Part shown: positions 16,549 to 17,500 of the stretch, in pieces
Numbering within the stretch: position 1 is the stretch's first letter
How the letters are laid out: the number at the start of each line of letters is the position of its first letter
Origin: Salpingoeca rosetta
Lineage: Eukaryota; Opisthokonta; Choanoflagellata; Craspedida; Salpingoecidae
Reading direction: 5' to 3'
DNA: 17,500 bases
Assembly: GCF_000188695.1 (NCBI RefSeq)
Contig: NW_004754903.1
Location: 756,930 to 774,429, forward strand
Notes under the pieces: model-generated
Database searches by the model: none
The model's input: the letters and a program-made list of their open reading frames with translations, nothing else
Told to the model about the DNA's origin: nothing
Translations under genes and position numbers: made by a program

Positions 16549-17500
16549 CGTGCTTTGAGTGCGCGTGATTCCTTCGCCTGGCTGCCTTGTCCCTCACACA
16601 CGATCGTTTGTGCCCTGTCCTCATCCACGTGCCATTTCTTGCCTTTCCTTCCCTCCTCAACCCTTCAGGTCCACCCCAGGATGTGGTGGCGCGAGCGGCA
16701 GCAACGACCGTGTTGCACATCACGTGGAAGCAGCCGCTGTTTGGCGAGCGCCACGGCACCATCTCATCGTACAAGCTGTGGGTGCAGCGCCTGAACAGCA
16801 TGCGCCAGCCAGCGGGCACACCCTGGACCATCGTCACGGGCAACGACCTCACCAACTACAACCTCACAGACCTCGACGCATACACATACTACCAGGTTTG
16901 TGTGGGTGTATGACCGTGTTGTTGTTGGCATCATTTGCTCAACTTGCTCTCTGTCTTTATTGACCGGGTTTGTACCACCACGCACACACACGCACACACA
17001 CACTCACGTACACACACACACACACACGCACAACTGCAACAACCACAACAACAGGTCAAGGTGGCTGCCTCCACCATTGATGGCCTGGGTCCGTACAGCG
17101 ATGCGTCGATTGCTCGAACAGCAGAGGGAACACCACCCGTTGCACCAACGAACGTGCAGGTGGACAGCACAACAACCGAGACTGTCACGCTCAGCTGGGA
17201 CCCAATCAGCCCACTCGAGGCTGATGGCATCCTCATTGGCTACACCATCTCTGTGCGTCAGGGACCAAGGAGCGACTGCACACGCCACCCCGCCAGCATC
17301 GACGTTGTCTACATCGACACACCACGTGTTGAGACCTACACCGTGCTTGAGTTGGAGGACACTGCTGTGTATCCGTACGAATTCCAGGTTGCAGCCCGCA
17401 CTGCTGCTGGCGAGGGCGTGTACTCTGCATCAGCGCTGCACATGACGAGCGGCGGGTCGCAGGTGTGCTCCGGCCCGTCCACGTGGACATCAGATGTCAC
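6022..17500 (+). CDS. Large secreted multi-domain protein: FN3 domains with inserted Cys-module / beta-propeller / TLDc cassettes; partial at right edge
   Basis: A secreted or surface protein, traced for about 2,000 residues through 29 exons with GT/AG splice sites. The start at 6022 was chosen because it gives a clear signal peptide: basic n-region (RVRR), hydrophobic core at residues 17-32, and likely cleavage after LQA or AKA (38-40). The order is: short Ser/Arg linker; FN3-1; FN3-2; first half of FN3-3; 8-Cys module; propellers 1 and 2; C-terminal part of a TLDc-like domain; 8-Cys module; rest of FN3-3; FN3-4; FN3-5; first half of FN3-6; 8-Cys module; propeller 3; TLDc-like domain; 8-Cys module; rest of FN3-6; FN3-7; FN3-8. 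FN3 domains are typical of adhesion and matrix proteins, so an adhesive or structural extracellular role is inferred. Phases agree across every junction except exon 10 to exon 11 (see the note at 10466-10710). No enzymatic residues or transmembrane segment are seen in the window. Confidence 0.88.
6147..6489 (+). other. Intron 1 of the FN3 gene
   Basis: This 343-nt intron follows the signal-peptide exon. It starts GTATGCGTG, is TG-rich in its first half, and ends in a pyrimidine/TG-rich stretch with CTGCAG. I see no additional exon inside it. Confidence 0.65.
6539..6778 (+). repeat. Intron 2, with (GT)n followed by (CA)n
   Basis: Donor GTGAGATG and acceptor CACGCAG bound a 240-nt intron holding (GT)n at about 6649-6690 and (CA)n at about 6701-6754, separated by about ten bases. 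The arms are complementary in RNA. Confidence 0.85.
6782..7105 (+). other. FN3 domain 1
   Basis: Residues about 60-167 show the FN3 pattern: Pro-rich start (PSAPPRNP), FAVSWEAP with the B-strand Trp, NGAITGYVI in the C strand, then [15 protein letters not shown] in the F-G region. The whole domain is in exon 3. Confidence 0.85.
7115..7468 (+). other. FN3 domain 2
   Basis: Residues about 171-288 contain VIVQWTVP (B strand), [10 protein letters not shown] (C strand), [20 protein letters not shown] (E-F strands with the tyrosine-corner pattern) and a closing FMTTEKT. The insertion between B and C is slightly longer than usual. Confidence 0.85.
7478..7624 (+). other. FN3 domain 3, N-terminal half (host of cassette 1)
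   Basis: The FN3 start ([12 protein letters not shown]), B strand (TFNLSWDAM) and C strand ([11 protein letters not shown]) are present. The chain then enters an 8-Cys module instead of continuing to strands C'-G. The missing strands resume at 11040. The domain is therefore read as split by a large insertion. Confidence 0.75.
7631..7789 (+). other. 8-Cys module 1 (opens cassette 1)
   Basis: Eight cysteines occur in about 53 residues, ending with the signature [21 protein letters not shown]. Three related modules lie at 10881, 12460 and 15856. The ending CDDG(D/N)..T..D.C...C.G resembles short Cys-rich repeats of extracellular proteins in other microbes. It is probably disulfide-bonded; no named family is assigned. 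Confidence 0.75.
8129..8262 (+). repeat. (CA)n tract before the acceptor of intron 4
   Basis: About 130 bp of CA with CACTCA and CACG interruptions end just before CTCGCAG. Confidence 0.95.
8954..9166 (+). repeat. Intron 6 with GT and GTGC repeats
   Basis: GT-rich sequence from the donor passes into a GTGC tetranucleotide run (9000-9030), followed by a pyrimidine-rich 3' half ending CCTCAG. Confidence 0.85.
9567..9691 (+). repeat. Long (GT)n tract in intron 8
   Basis: More than 100 bp of nearly pure GT, with a few GC and TT interruptions toward the 3' end, make this one of the longest tracts in the window. Confidence 0.95.
9948..10058 (+). repeat. (CA)n tract before the acceptor of intron 9
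   Basis: CA repeats with CACTCA interruptions extend to about 20 bases before CTTGCAG at 10076. Confidence 0.95.
10466..10710 (+). repeat. Intron 10: junction with apparent loss of exons (phase mismatch)
   Basis: The intron starts GTCAGTCGG after a phase-2 exon end and is followed by an exon whose correct frame needs a phase-1 partner. Joining 10465 to 10711 shifts the frame and gives TGA at 10745-10747. A second donor (GTAGTG at 10477) would restore the frame by adding a few residues. The 5' part is TG-rich and the 3' part is a long (CA)n (10612-10697), so the intron may be a fusion of two ancestral introns. Assembly collapse at the repeat is equally possible. Confidence 0.7.
10711..10865 (+). 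other. TLDc-like domain, C-terminal fragment (cassette 1)
   Basis: [12 protein letters not shown], then YSNSWATGS and [11 protein letters not shown] match the C-terminal end of TLDc domains (FG-G-DL ... S-Y ... EVF). The aligned segment of the complete copy is [14 protein letters not shown] ... [10 protein letters not shown]. The upstream two thirds of the domain are absent from this copy. Confidence 0.7.
10881..11036 (+). other. 8-Cys module 2 (closes cassette 1)
   Basis: Eight cysteines with spacing close to module 1, ending [22 protein letters not shown]. It sits directly after the TLDc fragment and before the resumed FN3-3 strands, so the two Cys modules bracket the cassette. Confidence 0.75.
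11040..11177 (+). other. FN3 domain 3, C-terminal half
   Basis: [20 protein letters not shown] followed by [13 protein letters not shown] is a typical FN3 E-F-G region with tyrosine corner. No A-C strands precede it locally. The N-terminal half at 7478-7624 supplies them. Confidence 0.75.
11181..11640 (+). other. FN3 domain 4
   Basis: Exon 11 carries the first half ([27 protein letters not shown]) and exon 12 the second ([30 protein letters not shown]). A 173-nt intron (11295-11467) with (GT)n interrupts the C strand. Confidence 0.85.
11641..12060 (+). other. FN3 domain 5
   Basis: [20 protein letters not shown] and [20 protein letters not shown] form the A-C strands. After the intron at 11773-11888, [20 protein letters not shown] and [13 protein letters not shown] complete the domain. 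Confidence 0.85.
12061..12280 (+). other. FN3 domain 6, N-terminal half (host of cassette 2)
   Basis: [20 protein letters not shown] and [11 protein letters not shown] give strands A-C. As in FN3-3 the chain then passes straight into an 8-Cys module after the Y-x-I-Y-Y strand. The E-G strands resume near 16299. Confidence 0.75.
12460..12970 (+). other. 8-Cys module 3 (opens cassette 2), split over three exons
   Basis: Exons 15-17 encode eight cysteines: [20 protein letters not shown], then [20 protein letters not shown]. Two introns (12529-12654, 12720-12936) interrupt it, whereas module 1 has none. Confidence 0.75.
13362..13432 (+). repeat. (GT)n tract in intron 18
   Basis: About 70 bp of pure GT start close to the donor GTGAGTCGC at 13338. 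Confidence 0.95.
14067..14182 (+). repeat. Intron 20 (GT)n with an internal direct duplication
   Basis: The 14-bp word GTGTACCTGCTCCG occurs at 14067-14080 and again at 14143-14156, each followed by a GT tract. This indicates a 76-bp-offset duplication through the microsatellite. Confidence 0.85.
14881..15840 (+). other. Complete TLDc-like domain
   Basis: Exon 23 carries the diagnostic pattern: [60 protein letters not shown] and [10 protein letters not shown]. Exons 24 and 25 add the C-terminal part, [15 protein letters not shown] and [12 protein letters not shown]. Known TLDc proteins (OXR1, NCOA7, TBC1D24 families) are cytosolic and bind the V-ATPase. Here the domain follows a signal peptide and has extra cysteines (KLCFR, ARCD, GYCPE, STDC), consistent with an extracellular version. 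No catalytic role is assigned. Confidence 0.8.
15476..15541 (+). repeat. (CACT)n tetranucleotide array in intron 23
   Basis: About sixteen uninterrupted ACTC units lie close to the acceptor at 15554-15555, next to a shorter CACACA/CACTCA stretch (15418-15475). This is the only long tetranucleotide array among the otherwise dinucleotide intronic repeats. Confidence 0.9.
15856..16292 (+). other. 8-Cys module 4 (closes cassette 2), split over three exons
   Basis: Exons 25-27 encode [37 protein letters not shown], with the same eight-cysteine order as modules 1-3. It follows the TLDc-like domain exactly as module 2 does. Confidence 0.75.
16299..16440 (+). other. FN3 domain 6, C-terminal half
   Basis: [20 protein letters not shown] and [15 protein letters not shown] are E-F-G strands of an FN3 domain lacking local A-C strands. 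They pair with the half at 12061-12280. Confidence 0.75.
16441..17132 (+). other. FN3 domain 7
   Basis: Exon 28 gives [29 protein letters not shown] and [12 protein letters not shown]. Exon 29 completes it with [20 protein letters not shown]. The intron (16896-17054) splits the F strand and carries (CA)n before its acceptor. Confidence 0.85.
16462..16546 (+). repeat. (GT)n tract in intron 27
   Basis: About 80 bp of uninterrupted GT lie immediately downstream of the donor GTTGGCGC at 16453. Confidence 0.95.
17133..17452 (+). other. FN3 domain 8
   Basis: [52 protein letters not shown] and [12 protein letters not shown] show a full FN3 domain in exon 29. It runs on without cassette insertion. 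The frame stays open to the window edge. Confidence 0.85.

Larger units (their letters stand above)
6022..17500 (+). other. Exon map of the FN3/TLDc gene
   Basis: Coding exons read by hand: 6022-6146, 6490-6538, 6779-7846, 8015-8061, 8268-8720, 8863-8953, 9167-9240, 9466-9522, 9751-9784, 10077-10465 (or 10476), 10711-11294, 11468-11772, 11889-12114, 12214-12280, 12443-12528, 12655-12719, 12937-13125, 13277-13337, 13533-13628, 13903-14039, 14289-14390, 14563-14687, 14881-15318, 15556-15619, 15744-15867, 16010-16109, 16249-16452, 16669-16895, 17055 to beyond 17500. Most donors are GTGAGT- or GTGTGT-like. Weaker donors are GTTCGT (15319), GTTGGC (16453) and GTTTGT (16896). The first exon-exon joins (6146 to 6490, phase 2) are less certain than the rest because exon 2 is short and not part of a recognised domain. 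Confidence 0.8.

Overview
The window looks like nuclear DNA of a unicellular eukaryote, most likely a choanoflagellate or close relative. The evidence is GC-rich coding sequence, many spliceosomal introns of roughly 100-400 nt with GT/AG ends, an animal-type soluble guanylate cyclase (H-NOX) N-terminus, and a very long secreted protein rich in fibronectin type III (FN3) domains. The organism is an inference; nothing in the window names the species. Almost every intron and one intergenic gap carry long GT/CA microsatellites. These create many spurious Cys-Val and His-Thr reading frames.

Layout. (1) 1-1496, minus strand: the first four coding exons of a gene whose start lies in the window and whose 3' end runs off the left edge. 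It encodes an H-NOX (HNOB) heme/NO-sensor domain with the proximal histidine kept but the Arg of the YxSxR heme motif replaced by Asn. (2) 1497-2285: intergenic, with a perfect CRE, an 11-bp inverted repeat of bZIP-like sites, and a CA/CAGACA microsatellite. (3) 2286-5165, minus strand: an intronless 959-residue multi-pass membrane protein of unrecognised family. (4) 5166-6021: a divergent promoter region with a near-perfect Maf-type element. (5) 6022 to beyond 17500, plus strand: one large gene for which I can trace 29 coding exons. It has a signal peptide and then FN3 domains, two of which are interrupted at the same internal site by a large cassette.

The most interesting object is this last protein. 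The cassette order is 8-Cys module, beta-propeller, TLDc-like domain, 8-Cys module. It is inserted after the C strand of an FN3 domain, whose remaining strands resume after the cassette. This happens twice (FN3-3 and FN3-6). The second cassette (12443-16292) appears complete. The first (7631-11036) has two propeller copies in tandem but lacks about 190 residues covering the last propeller segment and the N-terminal part of TLDc. The flanking exons no longer match in phase, so a genomic deletion or an assembly collapse between microsatellite introns is likely.

The three genes have no evident common pathway. The H-NOX gene would be cytosolic NO/gas sensing, the middle gene an integral membrane protein, and the large gene a secreted or surface adhesion/matrix-type protein. 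No RNA genes, CRISPR arrays or transposons were recognised.
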